A DNA stretch of 64,000 nt from Xanthomarina sp035306605. Its GTDB lineage: Bacteria > Bacteroidota > Bacteroidia > Flavobacteriales > Flavobacteriaceae. The position numbers were made by a program, and so were the translations under genes. The DNA is taken from assembly GCA_035306605.1 (NCBI GenBank), contig DATGNR010000012.1; one strand, given 5' to 3'. Within the stretch, counting starts at the first letter, position 1; every line of letters starts with the position of its first letter. The notes under the pieces are model-generated. The model saw only the letters and a program-made list of their open reading frames with translations, was not told the origin of the DNA and searched no databases. Positions 8,274 through 17,456 of the stretch are shown piece by piece.

Positions 8274-9488
8274 ATGAGGAGAGTTGTGATATCAGGAATG
8301 GGAATATATTCTTGTATTGGAGAGAATTTAGAAGCAGTAAAAGAATCCTTATACCAAGGGAAGTCGGGAATAGCCATTGACCCAGAAAGGTCAGATTTTG
8401 GTTATCGCTCGCCCTTGACAGGTATGGTTAAATCGCCAAACCTTAAAAACTTACTTTCTAGACGGCAGCGCATTAGCTTAGGTGAGGAAGGCGAATATGC
8501 CTATATAGCCACTTTAGAGGCCTTAAAAACCGCTAACATTTCGGACGACTTTTTAGATTCACATGAATTTGGTATTCTTTATGGGAACGACAGTACTGCC
8601 AAGTCTATTATAGAATCAAACGATACGATTCGGGAAAAAAAGGATACTACTCTTGTAGGTTCAGGAGCTATTTTTAGAGGAATGAATTCTTCGGTTACCA
8701 TGAATCTTTCCACCATTTTCAAATTAAAAGGCGTCAATTTCACCATAAGTGCGGCCTGCGCCAGTGGCTCGCATTCTATAGGAATGGCTTATCACCTAAT
8801 TAAAAGTGGTTTACAAGATTACATAATTTGTGGTGGGGCTCAAGAAATAAACAAATTAGCCATGGGAAGTTTTGACGGCCTAGGTGTTTTTTCGACAAAT
8901 ATTGAAAATCCGAGTCAAGCATCCCGTCCGTTTGATGTGCATAGAGATGGTTTGGTACCAAGCGGTGGCGCAGCCACTTTGATATTAGAAACTTACGAAT
9001 CGGCTATTGCGCGAGGTGCTACCATTTATGGAGAAATTATTGGTTACGGCTTTTCATCCAATGGCGAGCATATATCCACGCCCAATGTTGATGGACCTGC
9101 ACGCGCTATGAAAATGGCCATCAACCAAGCCAATATCCTTCCACAGGACATTCAATATGTTAATGCACATGCCACTTCAACACCTGTAGGCGATGCCAAT
9201 GAAGCTAAAGCTATCTTTGAGGTTTTTGGTGAAAATGGTCCTTATGTAAGCTCAACTAAATCTATGACAGGCCACGAGTGCTGGATGGCCGGAGCTAGTG
9301 AAGTTTTGTATTCTATTTTAATGATGCAAAACGATTTTATTGCTCCAAATATTAATTTAACTGAGCCAGACGAAGCAGCATCAAAATTAAATTTAGTTAA
9401 CAAAACGTTAAACAAAAAATTTGATGTATTTTTGTCCAATTCTTTTGGATTTGGAGGAACAAATTCAGCCTTAATAATAAAAAAATAA
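8274..9488 (+). CDS. 3-oxoacyl-ACP synthase (FabB/FabF type) of the flexirubin cluster
   Basis: A 404-residue condensing enzyme with the full Cys-His-His triad: Cys162 in SAACASGSH, His in NAHATSTPVGD (about 297) and His in SMTGHECWMAG (about 332), and the glycine-rich C-terminal GFGGTNSAL. It catalyses decarboxylative condensation of malonyl-ACP with acyl-ACP. It follows the ketoreductase by 13 bp and precedes an ACP gene by about 10 bp, so it is probably translationally linked with both. Best role: chain elongation of the aryl polyene or of an acyl precursor for the resorcinol. Confidence 0.9.
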   Translation: MRRVVISGMGIYSCIGENLEAVKESLYQGKSGIAIDPERSDFGYRSPLTGMVKSPNLKNLLSRRQRISLGEEGEYAYIATLEALKTANISDDFLDSHEFGILYGNDSTAKSIIESNDTIREKKDTTLVGSGAIFRGMNSSVTMNLSTIFKLKGVNFTISAACASGSHSIGMAYHLIKSGLQDYIICGGAQEINKLAMGSFDGLGVFSTNIENPSQASRPFDVHRDGLVPSGGAATLILETYESAIARGATIYGEIIGYGFSSNGEHISTPNVDGPARAMKMAINQANILPQDIQYVNAHATSTPVGDANEAKAIFEVFGENGPYVSSTKSMTGHECWMAGASEVLYSILMMQNDFIAPNINLTEPDEAASKLNLVNKTLNKKFDVFLSNSFGFGGTNSALIIKK

Positions 9489-9498
9489 TAGTGTGATA

Positions 9499-9741
9499 AT
9501 GAATAAAGAAGTTATTATTGAAAAAATAAACGACTTTCTTATCGACGAATTTGAAGTTGAAAGTGAGGATATTTCACCTGAAGCTAATTTAAAAGAAACT
9601 CTCGAATTAGATAGTTTGGATTTTGTAGATTTAGTGGTTGCTGTTGAGTCTAACTTTGGTGTTAAGTTAGTTGGAGAAGATTTTATAAACGTTAAATCCT
9701 TAAGTGATTTCTACACGCTTATTGAAAATAAATTAGCTTAA
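9499..9741 (+). CDS. Acyl carrier protein
   Basis: An 80-residue acidic four-helix carrier protein with the phosphopantetheine serine in LELDSLDFVDL (Ser39). It shuttles growing acyl or polyene chains between cluster enzymes as a thioester. I take ATG at 9499; a GTG two codons upstream (9493) is possible but adds only Met-Ile. It directly follows a ketosynthase gene and is distinct from the second cluster ACP at 20290. Confidence 0.9.
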   Translation: MNKEVIIEKINDFLIDEFEVESEDISPEANLKETLELDSLDFVDLVVAVESNFGVKLVGEDFINVKSLSDFYTLIENKLA

Positions 9742-9761
9742 GACTATTTAGGCATTAAAAT

Positions 9762-10643
9762 ATGGCTGCAGAATGGCAAGGTAAATCCAAGGGAACCGTT
9801 CTAGGATATAAAATCTTCGTGTTTTTCATGAAGAAAGTTGGAATGAACGCAGCATACTTTATCCTGTATTTTGTTGCCGGCTATTTTTGCTTTTTTTCTA
9901 AGGAAAGTACCAAGTCCATTTACTATTATTTAAGACATCGTCTAAAATATTCCAAAAGAAAAAGTGTTATAAGCATCTTTAAAAGCTACTATGTTTTTGG
10001 ACAAACCATTTTAGACAAAATTGCTATTTCTTCAAATCTCAGTCATAAATTCACTTATGAATCTGATGGTGTTCATTTTATAAATGACACCTTAAAACAA
10101 AAAAAAGGGGGTATTTTAATTAGCGCCCATGTTGGGAATTTTGAAATTTCGGAATACTTTTTTAACGAATTAGAAGAAAACGCCTCGATAAGTCTTTTAA
10201 CTACGGACGTTGAGCACACGGCTATAAAAGAGTATTTGGATAGTGTAAAAAAGAAATCCAATATTAATTTAATCATCATTAGAGAAGATCTTTCGCATAT
10301 TTTTGAAGTGAACGCTGCTTTAGCTAGAAATGAAATTGTTTGTATTACAGGAGATCGCTATATTAAAGGCTCCAAATTTTTAACAGAAGAACTTTTAGGT
10401 AAAGAGGCCAAATTCCCTGCAGGTCCTTTCTTGATAGCTTCTAGACTAAATGTGCCCGTTTTATTTGTTTACGTGATGAAGGAAACAAACAAACACTATC
10501 ATTTATACGCTAGAAAATCGGAAGCCAAGCTTCGTGATGCTCAAGGGCTATTAAAAGAATACACAGAGAGTTTGACTTGGATGCTAAAAAAGCACCCGCT
10601 TCAGTGGTTTAATTATTTCGATTTTTGGAATACTTTAAAATAA
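9762..10643 (+). CDS. LpxL/HtrB-like acyltransferase
   Basis: A 293-residue membrane-associated acyltransferase of the lipid A late-acyltransferase family. A hydrophobic anchor spans about residues 28-48 and the H-x4-E catalytic motif appears as SAHVGNFE, followed by TGDRYIKGS-type sequence. Family members transfer acyl groups from acyl-ACP to a hydroxyl. Within this cluster, next to an ACP and DarA/DarB, it is a good candidate for moving the aryl polyene acyl chain from ACP to the dialkylresorcinol hydroxyl. A role in true lipid A synthesis is less likely from context. Confidence 0.8.
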   Translation: MAAEWQGKSKGTVLGYKIFVFFMKKVGMNAAYFILYFVAGYFCFFSKESTKSIYYYLRHRLKYSKRKSVISIFKSYYVFGQTILDKIAISSNLSHKFTYESDGVHFINDTLKQKKGGILISAHVGNFEISEYFFNELEENASISLLTTDVEHTAIKEYLDSVKKKSNINLIIIREDLSHIFEVNAALARNEIVCITGDRYIKGSKFLTEELLGKEAKFPAGPFLIASRLNVPVLFVYVMKETNKHYHLYARKSEAKLRDAQGLLKEYTESLTWMLKKHPLQWFNYFDFWNTLK

Positions 10644-10653
10644 TATCGCGAAA

Positions 10654-11574
10654 ATGAAAGAAGTTTTAGTTATACATTATTCACAATCTGGACAACTTAC
10701 AGAAATTATAAACCGTATTGTTTCGCCGTTAAAAACCAATGAAACAAATTTAACTTTTTTGACTATTGAAATGGAAACGCCCTTTCCTTTTCCTTGGAAT
10801 AAAAAAGAATTTTACGGTGTATTTCCTGAAACCTTTCTTCAAATACCGCAAAAAACAAAGGCTGTTCCTGAGGCCATTTTAAATAAAAAATACGACTTAA
10901 TTGTTTTTGGTTTTTCGGTGTGGTATTTAACCCCATCCTTGCCAACCACCTCCTTCTTAAACTCGGAAGACGCTAAGAAACTATTTGCCAACACCCCAGT
11001 AATAACTGTAATTGGCTGTAGAAATATGTGGATCATGGCACAAGAGAAAATGAAGAAAAAGCTTCAAAGTCTCCAAGCTAATTTGGTTGGAAACATTGTT
11101 CTTGTAGATAGACATATTAACCATATTAGTGTAATTACTATTGCCCAATGGATGTTCTCTGGGAAGAAAGAGCGCTTTTTAGGCATCTTTCCAAAACCGG
11201 GAGTGGCCCAAAAAGATATTGATGCCTCAATTAAATTTGGCCCAATTATAAAAAAGTATCTTTTAAAGAATAATTATACTACCTTACAAACCGATCTATT
11301 AGAGGCAGATGCCGTAAAAATTAAACCGTTTTTAATAACAGTAGATAAACGTGCCAATGTTATTTTCTCTAAATGGGCGCAATTAATTAGGTCCAAGGGT
11401 GAGAAAAATGACACAAAACGTCAATTATTCGTAAAAATGTTTAATTATTACCTCTTATTTGCCATTTGGATTATTGCTCCTATAGTATTTATCTTATTTT
11501 TGTTAACTTATTTTCCTTTTTACAGGAAAATACAAAAAGAAAAAGAATACTATTCATCGGTTAAATTAAAATAG
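10654..11574 (+). CDS. darA: Dialkylresorcinol condensing enzyme DarA (flavodoxin-like)
   Basis: A 306-residue protein with an N-terminal flavodoxin-like fold (VLVIHYSQSGQLTEI, phosphate-loop-like) and a long C-terminal hydrophobic segment (about 260-288) that should anchor it in the inner membrane. This arrangement and its place immediately before a DarB-type ketosynthase match DarA of dialkylresorcinol clusters, where it acts with DarB to form the aromatic resorcinol ring, probably as the aromatising oxidase. No other flavodoxin-like protein is in the window. Spacing to darB is 13 bp. Confidence 0.8.
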   Translation: MKEVLVIHYSQSGQLTEIINRIVSPLKTNETNLTFLTIEMETPFPFPWNKKEFYGVFPETFLQIPQKTKAVPEAILNKKYDLIVFGFSVWYLTPSLPTTSFLNSEDAKKLFANTPVITVIGCRNMWIMAQEKMKKKLQSLQANLVGNIVLVDRHINHISVITIAQWMFSGKKERFLGIFPKPGVAQKDIDASIKFGPIIKKYLLKNNYTTLQTDLLEADAVKIKPFLITVDKRANVIFSKWAQLIRSKGEKNDTKRQLFVKMFNYYLLFAIWIIAPIVFILFLLTYFPFYRKIQKEKEYYSSVKLK

Positions 11575-11587
11575 AAGGTTTTAAAAA

Positions 11588-12721
11588 ATGAAGGAAGTTT
11601 ATATTACTAAAATATCAAAGTTTTTACCAAATCGTCCCATTAGTAATGACGAAATGGAAGATAAATTAGGAATTATTGATGGGAAAACCTCTAAAGGAAG
11701 ACGCATTGTTTTACGCAACAATCAGATAAAAACTAGGTATTATGCCATTGATGATGATGGCAACATTACTCATAACAATGCGCAATTAACTAAAGAGGCC
11801 ATTGTAAAACTATACGATGACAACTTAAAGCCTGAGGATATCGAGTTGCTATCATGCGGTACATCTAGTCCTGATCAAATCCTCCCTTCCCATGCTGCTA
11901 TGGTTCATGGCTTCCTGAAAAACGGGAACATTGAAATAAACTCCCCTTCAGGAGCTTGTTGCTCTGGAATGAATGCCTTAAAATATGGATTTTTAGCCGT
12001 TAAAGCTGGACAGACACAAAACGCTGTTTGTACTGGATCTGAACGAACCTCCTCTTGGATGAAATCGGATACTTTTGAAGACGAGTTAAAACATTTAAAT
12101 ACCCTTGAAGAAAATCCTATTCTAGCTTTTAATAAAGACTTTTTACGTTGGATGCTTTCCGATGGAGCAGGTGCCGTTTTATTAGAAAACGAAGCAAAAG
12201 GAGAACAACCTCTTAGAATTGATTGGATGGAAGGCTACTCCTATGCGTACGAATTGGAAGCCTGTATGTATGCTGGAGCTGATAAATTAGAATCTGGATT
12301 TTTAAAACCATGGAGTGAATATCCTTCTGACGAATGGAGTAAGAGGTCGCTATTTGCCATGAAACAAGATGTGAAGCTATTAGGCGAAAACATTCTAGTA
12401 AAGGGAGTTGATAGCTTAAAGAAGGCTATGGACAAACACGGTGTAAAACCAGAAGATGTAGACTACTATTTACCACATATTTCCTCCTATTACTTTAAAG
12501 AAAAACTCTACGAGGAAATGGTAAAACAAGGCGTAGAAATTCCTTGGGAGAATTGGTTCATCAATTTAACCAAAGTAGGCAATGTAGGTTCCGCCTCTAT
12601 CTACATTATGCTTGAAGAATTACAAGCATCTGGCAAACTTAAAAAAGGAGATAAGATATTACTTTCTGTTCCAGAAAGTGCGCGTTTTGCTTATGCCTAT
12701 GCGCTTTTAACCGTTTGCTAA
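11588..12721 (+). CDS. darB: Ketosynthase DarB (FabH-like), dialkylresorcinol synthase
   Basis: A 377-residue thiolase-fold enzyme of the KAS III group. The nucleophile is Cys125 in GACCSGMNAL, with His in YYLPHISSYYF (about 296) and Asn in KVGNVGSASIY giving the Cys-His-Asn triad. Long, charged N-terminus (THNNAQLTKEA) resembles DarB proteins. Known role of DarB: Claisen-type condensation of a 3-oxoacyl and an unsaturated acyl thioester, followed by cyclisation to a cyclohexanedione that DarA aromatises. Together with DarA it defines this cluster as flexirubin-type rather than plain aryl polyene. Confidence 0.87.
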   Translation: MKEVYITKISKFLPNRPISNDEMEDKLGIIDGKTSKGRRIVLRNNQIKTRYYAIDDDGNITHNNAQLTKEAIVKLYDDNLKPEDIELLSCGTSSPDQILPSHAAMVHGFLKNGNIEINSPSGACCSGMNALKYGFLAVKAGQTQNAVCTGSERTSSWMKSDTFEDELKHLNTLEENPILAFNKDFLRWMLSDGAGAVLLENEAKGEQPLRIDWMEGYSYAYELEACMYAGADKLESGFLKPWSEYPSDEWSKRSLFAMKQDVKLLGENILVKGVDSLKKAMDKHGVKPEDVDYYLPHISSYYFKEKLYEEMVKQGVEIPWENWFINLTKVGNVGSASIYIMLEELQASGKLKKGDKILLSVPESARFAYAYALLTVC

Positions 12722-12723
12722 AA

Positions 12724-13158
12724 ATGATAAAGCAGCCACAATTACCCATAATCGACGTTTCCCACTTAATCCCTCAAAAAACACCATTTGTTATGGTAGA
12801 TACTTTGTTGGATTTTTCAGAAAACAAGGTGGTATCCTCTTTTCAAATTAAAGCCGATAATTTGTTTGTTAATAACAATCGATTTTTAGAGTCTGGGCTT
12901 ATTGAAAACATGGCACAAACCGTTGCTTTGCACACAGGTTATGATTTTTTCATTAAAAATGAAGACCCACCAGTTGGTTATATTGGGTCCTTAAAACGAG
13001 TTGACATTATTGAATTGCCCGTTCTAAACGATATTATTACAACCAAGGTTGATATTTTGCACGAATTTAATGGCGTTACTATGGTTTCTGTAAAAGTATT
13101 TAATGCCGCTAATAAAGAAATAGCCTCTAGCGAGATGAAAACTGTTGTTGCTAACTAA
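12724..13158 (+). CDS. Hotdog-fold dehydratase-like protein lacking the catalytic histidine
   Basis: A 144-residue hotdog protein in the 3-hydroxyacyl-ACP dehydratase group. Where FabZ-like enzymes have LPHRPPFLMVD, this one reads LIPQKTPFVMVD, so the catalytic His is Gln. The second-helix glutamate region (GLIENMAQTVAL) is kept. I start at ATG 12724; a TTG at 12715 overlaps the darB stop. It overlaps the next dehydratase by TAATG, so the two may pair as a heterodimer in which only the partner is active, as reported for dehydratases of aryl polyene systems (ApeI/ApeP). Confidence 0.8.
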   Translation: MIKQPQLPIIDVSHLIPQKTPFVMVDTLLDFSENKVVSSFQIKADNLFVNNNRFLESGLIENMAQTVALHTGYDFFIKNEDPPVGYIGSLKRVDIIELPVLNDIITTKVDILHEFNGVTMVSVKVFNAANKEIASSEMKTVVAN

Positions 13159-13610
13159 TGAAGATTCACGAATTAGACATAAAGAAATTTTTACCTCATC
13201 GGCCTCCTTTTTTAATGGTGGATCATGTATTGACTATTGACGACGAACACGTATCTACCTCTTTCACTATAAAACCTGAATGTATTTTTAATGATCGCGG
13301 TTTTTTTAATGAAGCTGGCATGATAGAAAATGCTGCGCAAACCTGTTCTTCTATCGTTGGAAAGAGCTATTTTGACGAAGGAGATTTAGAAGGAGAATCG
13401 GCTAAACTTATAGGTTTTATTAGCGCTATAAAAAAAATAAACATTACTTCTTGCCCTCAAGTTGGGGCTACTATAAAAACTAAAGCCTTTATAAAATCAC
13501 GTCTTAATACAGACCAATTTACCATGTGTTCCATAGATTGTTCTATCTCTGAAAATGGTGAAGAATTATTATCTTGTGAGATAAATTTGGTGATACAGGA
13601 GCTGAAATAA
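13158..13610 (+). CDS. 3-hydroxyacyl-ACP dehydratase (FabZ-like)
   Basis: A 150-residue hotdog protein with FLPHRPPFLMVD (catalytic His about residue 13) and the acidic residue in NEAGMIENAAQ, both as in active FabZ/ApeP dehydratases. Expected reaction: removal of water from 3-hydroxyacyl-ACP to give the trans-2-enoyl chain needed for the conjugated polyene; the window shows no enoyl reductase that would remove those double bonds. Its ATG overlaps the stop of the preceding paralogue. Confidence 0.85.
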   Translation: MKIHELDIKKFLPHRPPFLMVDHVLTIDDEHVSTSFTIKPECIFNDRGFFNEAGMIENAAQTCSSIVGKSYFDEGDLEGESAKLIGFISAIKKINITSCPQVGATIKTKAFIKSRLNTDQFTMCSIDCSISENGEELLSCEINLVIQELK

Positions 13611-13617
13611 ATTCGAC

Positions 13618-14028
13618 ATGAAAAAAGATGAAGTGCCTCAAGATAAAAGCAATTTAGAGTCGGCCAATTTTAAAGAATTGTGTTATGCTATTGATGAAAA
13701 TGGCGAATACACAACCGTTAACAGTTCAGGCTGGGATCCAAAAACAATTGCATTAAACAAGGCTATTGAGGTTATAAATCAACGTATTGAAGACGCAAAA
13801 AAACGCGTTTTAAATCAACAAACCAGTCCGATAGAATATTACATGGAGCTTCATAAAATGGATCTTCCTATTTTGGCTAGTTATGTTGGTATGTGGAAAT
13901 GTCGCGTAAAAAGACATTTTAAACCAAAGGTTTTCCAAAAATTACCTAACAAAATTTTACAAAAATATGCTGATACTTTCGACATAAGTATTGAGCAATT
14001 AAAAAACATTGAATTACATGGAAATTAG
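13618..14028 (+). CDS. Conserved flexirubin-cluster protein of unknown function
   Basis: A 136-residue soluble protein without signal or membrane segments. It is acidic at the N-terminus, has a central helix (IEVINQRIEDAKKRV) and a basic C-terminal half with RVKRHFKPKVFQKLPNK and a last helix (YADTFDISIEQLKNIE) resembling a degenerate helix-turn-helix. No catalytic motif is visible. It overlaps the BtrH-like gene by about 11 bases, so it is probably co-translated with it. A DNA- or partner-binding role is only a guess. Confidence 0.65.
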   Translation: MKKDEVPQDKSNLESANFKELCYAIDENGEYTTVNSSGWDPKTIALNKAIEVINQRIEDAKKRVLNQQTSPIEYYMELHKMDLPILASYVGMWKCRVKRHFKPKVFQKLPNKILQKYADTFDISIEQLKNIELHGN

Positions 14029-15016
14029 TTTCACACACCATCAATCTGCACATTGCGAAAACGGTGTGATTTCTAATTTAATGAAACATCATGGTTTTCA
14101 GATTAGCGAGCCCATGGCTTTTGGAATTGGCTCTGGTTTGCTTTTTTGCCACATTCCATTTTTAATGGTTAACCATGCTCCTGCTTTTACATATAGAGCT
14201 TTACCAGGAATTATTTTTAAGCGATTTGCCAAACGAGTTGGAATAAAAATTAAACGCGAAAAATTTAAAAGTCCAGAAAAAGCAAAAGCACGATTAGACG
14301 AGAATTTAAAGAACAACAATCCTGTTGGACTTCAAGTTGGCGTATATAATTTGGTGTATTTCCCCGATGAATATCGTTTTCATTTTAATGCACACAATTT
14401 AGTTGTGTATGGGAAACAGGACGACACCTATTTAATTAGCGATCCAGTTATGGAAACCGTAACCACGCTAAGCGATAAACAGTTAGAAAAGGTACGATTT
14501 GCCAAAGGTGCATTTGCTCCAAAAGGACATATTTACTATCCCATTGATTTTCCTAAGGAATTGGAATTAGAGAAAGCCATTATAAAAGGCATCAAGCATA
14601 CTTGTAAAGACATGCTTGCTCCGGTTCCTGTGTTAGGAGTTAAAGGCATTCGATATACAGCCAAACTTATAAGAAAGTGGCCCAAGAAAAAAGGGGTTAA
14701 AAAAGCCAATCATTACTTAGGTCAGATTGTTAGAATGCAGGAAGAAATTGGCACTGGTGGTGGTGGATTTAGATATATTTTTGCTGCTTTTTTACAAGAA
14801 GCTAGTAAGGTTTTAAATAATCCAAAACTATCCGATCTATCTAAAGAAATGACAAGCATTGGCGATTTATGGCGTGACTTTGCTGTAGATGCTTCCCGTA
14901 TTTACAAAAACAGAAGTGCCAAGGATGATGCTTATAACCAGGTTGCCACCCAGCTAGAAGCTATTGCAGATAAAGAAGAAGCCTTCTTTAAGAAACTAAG
15001 GAAAGCCATCAAGTAA
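14018..15016 (+). CDS. BtrH N-terminal domain protein (putative acyl transfer)
   Basis: A 332-residue protein starting MEISFTHHQSAHCENG. The Cys in a C-ENG context near residue 13, a following His/Asn-rich region (FHFNAHNLVVYG) and Asp in YLISDPVME resemble the cysteine-protease-like fold of BtrH, which transfers an acyl side chain from ACP in butirosin biosynthesis. ATG 14018 is preferred over a TTG at 14009. In this cluster it may release or transfer an acyl chain from ACP. It sits between the unknown 13618 gene and the ABC exporter. Confidence 0.7.
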   Translation: MEISFTHHQSAHCENGVISNLMKHHGFQISEPMAFGIGSGLLFCHIPFLMVNHAPAFTYRALPGIIFKRFAKRVGIKIKREKFKSPEKAKARLDENLKNNNPVGLQVGVYNLVYFPDEYRFHFNAHNLVVYGKQDDTYLISDPVMETVTTLSDKQLEKVRFAKGAFAPKGHIYYPIDFPKELELEKAIIKGIKHTCKDMLAPVPVLGVKGIRYTAKLIRKWPKKKGVKKANHYLGQIVRMQEEIGTGGGGFRYIFAAFLQEASKVLNNPKLSDLSKEMTSIGDLWRDFAVDASRIYKNRSAKDDAYNQVATQLEAIADKEEAFFKKLRKAIK

Positions 15017-15021
15017 CTAAG

Positions 15022-15765
15022 ATGATTAAGATTGAGCACATTTCTAAAAAATACAAGAATTCAGATAATTATTCCTTATCTGACTTAAACCTGCTCATTA
15101 ATGAAAAAGAAATTTTTGGTTTATTAGGACCAAATGGGGCGGGTAAAACCACGCTAATTTCCATTTTATGTTCACTAATTAAACCCACTTCTGGCGCCTT
15201 CTCGATTGCTGGATTGACCTATCAGAAAAATAAAAACGAGCTCAAACAGCTTATTGGTATTGTTCCTCAAGAATATGCTTTATACCCATCGTTAACAGCT
15301 TTCGAAAATTTAAAATACTTCGGAAGTATGTATGGCTTGAAAGGAAAACCCTTGGATGAAAAAATCAATATATACTTAGAGCATTTAGGACTTTTAGCCT
15401 TTGCTCATAAAAAAATAGATACCTTTTCTGGAGGCATGAAACGTCGCATTAATTTAATTGCAAGTATTCTTCATCATCCAAAAGTTTTGTTCTTGGACGA
15501 ACCGACCGTAGGTGTGGATGTACAGTCTAAAAACGTGATTATTGAATTTCTTCAAGAGTTAAACAATAACGGAACCACTATTATTTACACGTCACATCAC
15601 CTCAACGAAGCGGAAACCTTTTGTACTCGAGTTGCTATTATAGATCATGGAAAACTAATTGTAAAAGGAAAGCCAAAAGAATTAATAGATCAAAATAAAG
15701 GTTCGCATAATTTAGAAGATGTCTTTATCAGTTTAACCGGAAAAGCCTTAAGAGATCATGCATAA
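15022..15765 (+). CDS. ABC transporter ATP-binding protein
   Basis: A 247-residue nucleotide-binding subunit with Walker A GPNGAGKT (38-45), Q-loop region VPQEYALY, signature FSGGMKRR, Walker B VLFLDEPTVGVD and the switch His in YTSHH. It overlaps the next gene, an ABC-2 permease, by 8 bases, forming a two-gene exporter. In the pigment cluster it probably moves a flexirubin intermediate or related lipid across the inner membrane. Confidence 0.92.
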   Translation: MIKIEHISKKYKNSDNYSLSDLNLLINEKEIFGLLGPNGAGKTTLISILCSLIKPTSGAFSIAGLTYQKNKNELKQLIGIVPQEYALYPSLTAFENLKYFGSMYGLKGKPLDEKINIYLEHLGLLAFAHKKIDTFSGGMKRRINLIASILHHPKVLFLDEPTVGVDVQSKNVIIEFLQELNNNGTTIIYTSHHLNEAETFCTRVAIIDHGKLIVKGKPKELIDQNKGSHNLEDVFISLTGKALRDHA

Positions 15766-17026
15766 ATTAATAGCATCGGCACGTAAGGAGTTCTTATTGC
15801 TTGTACGCGATATTGGTGGTATTGCTATACTTTTTGTTATGCCTTTGGTATTAATTGTAACTATTACCTTAATTCAAGATAGTACCTTTAAAACAGTTTC
15901 CGATGCTAAAATTCCTATTCTTGTTGTTAACAACGACCGTGGTCATGTTTCAGAAACTATTTTAGAAGGATTAGAAACATCCAATGCTTTTGAGGTTCAT
16001 ATAAAAGCCACTGAAGACCTAGCAAAAGACTTAGTATTTAAAGGAAAATACCAACTAGCCATTGTTATTCCTGAGAATTTAAGCTCTGGTTTAGAGCAAA
16101 AAGTTGCCCAAAATGTCGATGGTATTATTGCCAAGTTTGGATTGGAAGACGCAAGTGATGAGAGTCTAAAACCGATGGTAGAAAGTAAAGAAGTTAAACT
16201 TTATTTCGATCCTGCCACTCAGTTAACATTTAAAAGCTCCGTTAAAAATGGCATTGATAAAATGGTGTCTCAAATTGAGACCCAATCTATTTATAAAGCT
16301 TTTCAAGAGCAAATTTCTGACGATCCAACGGAAGCTATTTTCGAGACTGAAAACTTTATCACCTTTAAAGAAATTTTACCTATAACCAACGATAAAGAAA
16401 TCATACCTAACTCTGTACAACACAATGTCCCTGCTTGGACTTTGTTTGCTATCTTTTTTATTATAGTTCCTCTTTCAATAAATATAGTGAAGGAAAAAAG
16501 TCAGGGCACTTTTGTAAGGTTACGAACCAATCCGGTTTCTTATGCCACTGTTTTAGGAGGGAAAACCTTAGTTTATTTAGTGGTTTGTCTGATTCAATTT
16601 GTTTTAATGTTATCGGTTGGTGTTTTTCTATTTCCTGCCATTGGCCTACCTACCTTGGATGTATCCGGAAGATTAGCCTTACTTTTTGTGGTCGCGATTT
16701 TTGCCGGCTTAGCCGCCATTGGCTTGGGACTGTTATTAGGAACCATTGCAAAAACCCAAGAACAATCGGCCCCTTTTGGAGCCACTTTTGTAGTTATTTT
16801 AGCTGCACTTGGTGGTGTATGGGTTCCGGTATTTATTATGCCTAAGTTCATGCAAACACTTTCTAATATTTCGCCAATGAATTGGGGCTTAAACGCTTTT
16901 TACGACGTATTTTTGCGTCAAGGAACTTTATTGGATATATTGCCCGAAATTAGTTTGCTATTCTTATTTTTTATAGCAACCACACTTATTGCCATTGTTT
17001 ATAATGAAAAGAAAAACAGCGTTTAA
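15758..17026 (+). CDS. ABC-2 type transporter permease
   Basis: A 422-residue membrane protein. One N-terminal membrane helix (about 20-42) is followed by a roughly 180-residue periplasmic domain and then five to six C-terminal helices from about residue 225, the classical ABC2_membrane_3 layout. Together with the preceding ATPase it forms the exporter. It overlaps the thioesterase gene at its 3' end, so all three are in one transcript. Confidence 0.9.
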   Translation: MHKLIASARKEFLLLVRDIGGIAILFVMPLVLIVTITLIQDSTFKTVSDAKIPILVVNNDRGHVSETILEGLETSNAFEVHIKATEDLAKDLVFKGKYQLAIVIPENLSSGLEQKVAQNVDGIIAKFGLEDASDESLKPMVESKEVKLYFDPATQLTFKSSVKNGIDKMVSQIETQSIYKAFQEQISDDPTEAIFETENFITFKEILPITNDKEIIPNSVQHNVPAWTLFAIFFIIVPLSINIVKEKSQGTFVRLRTNPVSYATVLGGKTLVYLVVCLIQFVLMLSVGVFLFPAIGLPTLDVSGRLALLFVVAIFAGLAAIGLGLLLGTIAKTQEQSAPFGATFVVILAALGGVWVPVFIMPKFMQTLSNISPMNWGLNAFYDVFLRQGTLLDILPEISLLFLFFIATTLIAIVYNEKKNSV

Positions 17027-17456
17027 ACCAAAAGAAATCACGCATACTAGCCAAGTACGAGTGCGCTTTGTGGAAACAGACCCTTTAGGGATTGTTTGGC
17101 ATGGCAATTATATTCAGTATTTTGAAGACGGTAGAGAAGCTTTTGGCAGGCATCATGGTATTTCTTATTTAGATCAAAAAGAATACGGCTTTGCCACTCC
17201 AATCGTTAAATCCAGTACCGACCATAAACTCCCTTTACGCTATGGCGATATTGCAACTATCAAAACAATTTATGTAGATAGTTTGGCTGCTAAAATGGTG
17301 TTCCGATATGAAATTTACAACCAACACGACCAATTGGTATGTACCGGTGAAACCATTCAGGTATTTGTAGATAAAATTGGCGAAGGCGATTTATGGCTAA
17401 CCATTCCTTCCTTTTTTATGGATTGGAAAAAAAACGTGGGTTTATTAGATGAATAA
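17004..17456 (+). CDS. Acyl-CoA/ACP thioesterase, 4-hydroxybenzoyl-CoA thioesterase family
   Basis: A 150-residue hotdog thioesterase with VRFVETDPLGIVWHGNYIQYFEDGR; the Asp in ETDPLGIVWHGNY is the family's catalytic residue. I use the ATG at 17004 inside the permease 3' end; an upstream TTG at 16989 is less likely. Expected to hydrolyse acyl or aryl thioesters, possibly editing stalled chains or releasing a resorcinol precursor. It overlaps the next ketosynthase start, so translation is coupled. Confidence 0.85.
   Translation: MKRKTAFKPKEITHTSQVRVRFVETDPLGIVWHGNYIQYFEDGREAFGRHHGISYLDQKEYGFATPIVKSSTDHKLPLRYGDIATIKTIYVDSLAAKMVFRYEIYNQHDQLVCTGETIQVFVDKIGEGDLWLTIPSFFMDWKKNVGLLDE

Noticed and set aside
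16435..16845. 136-codon plus-strand frame inside the ABC permease
   Set aside because: It is the other reading frame of conserved membrane helices, Cys/Ser-rich and without family features.
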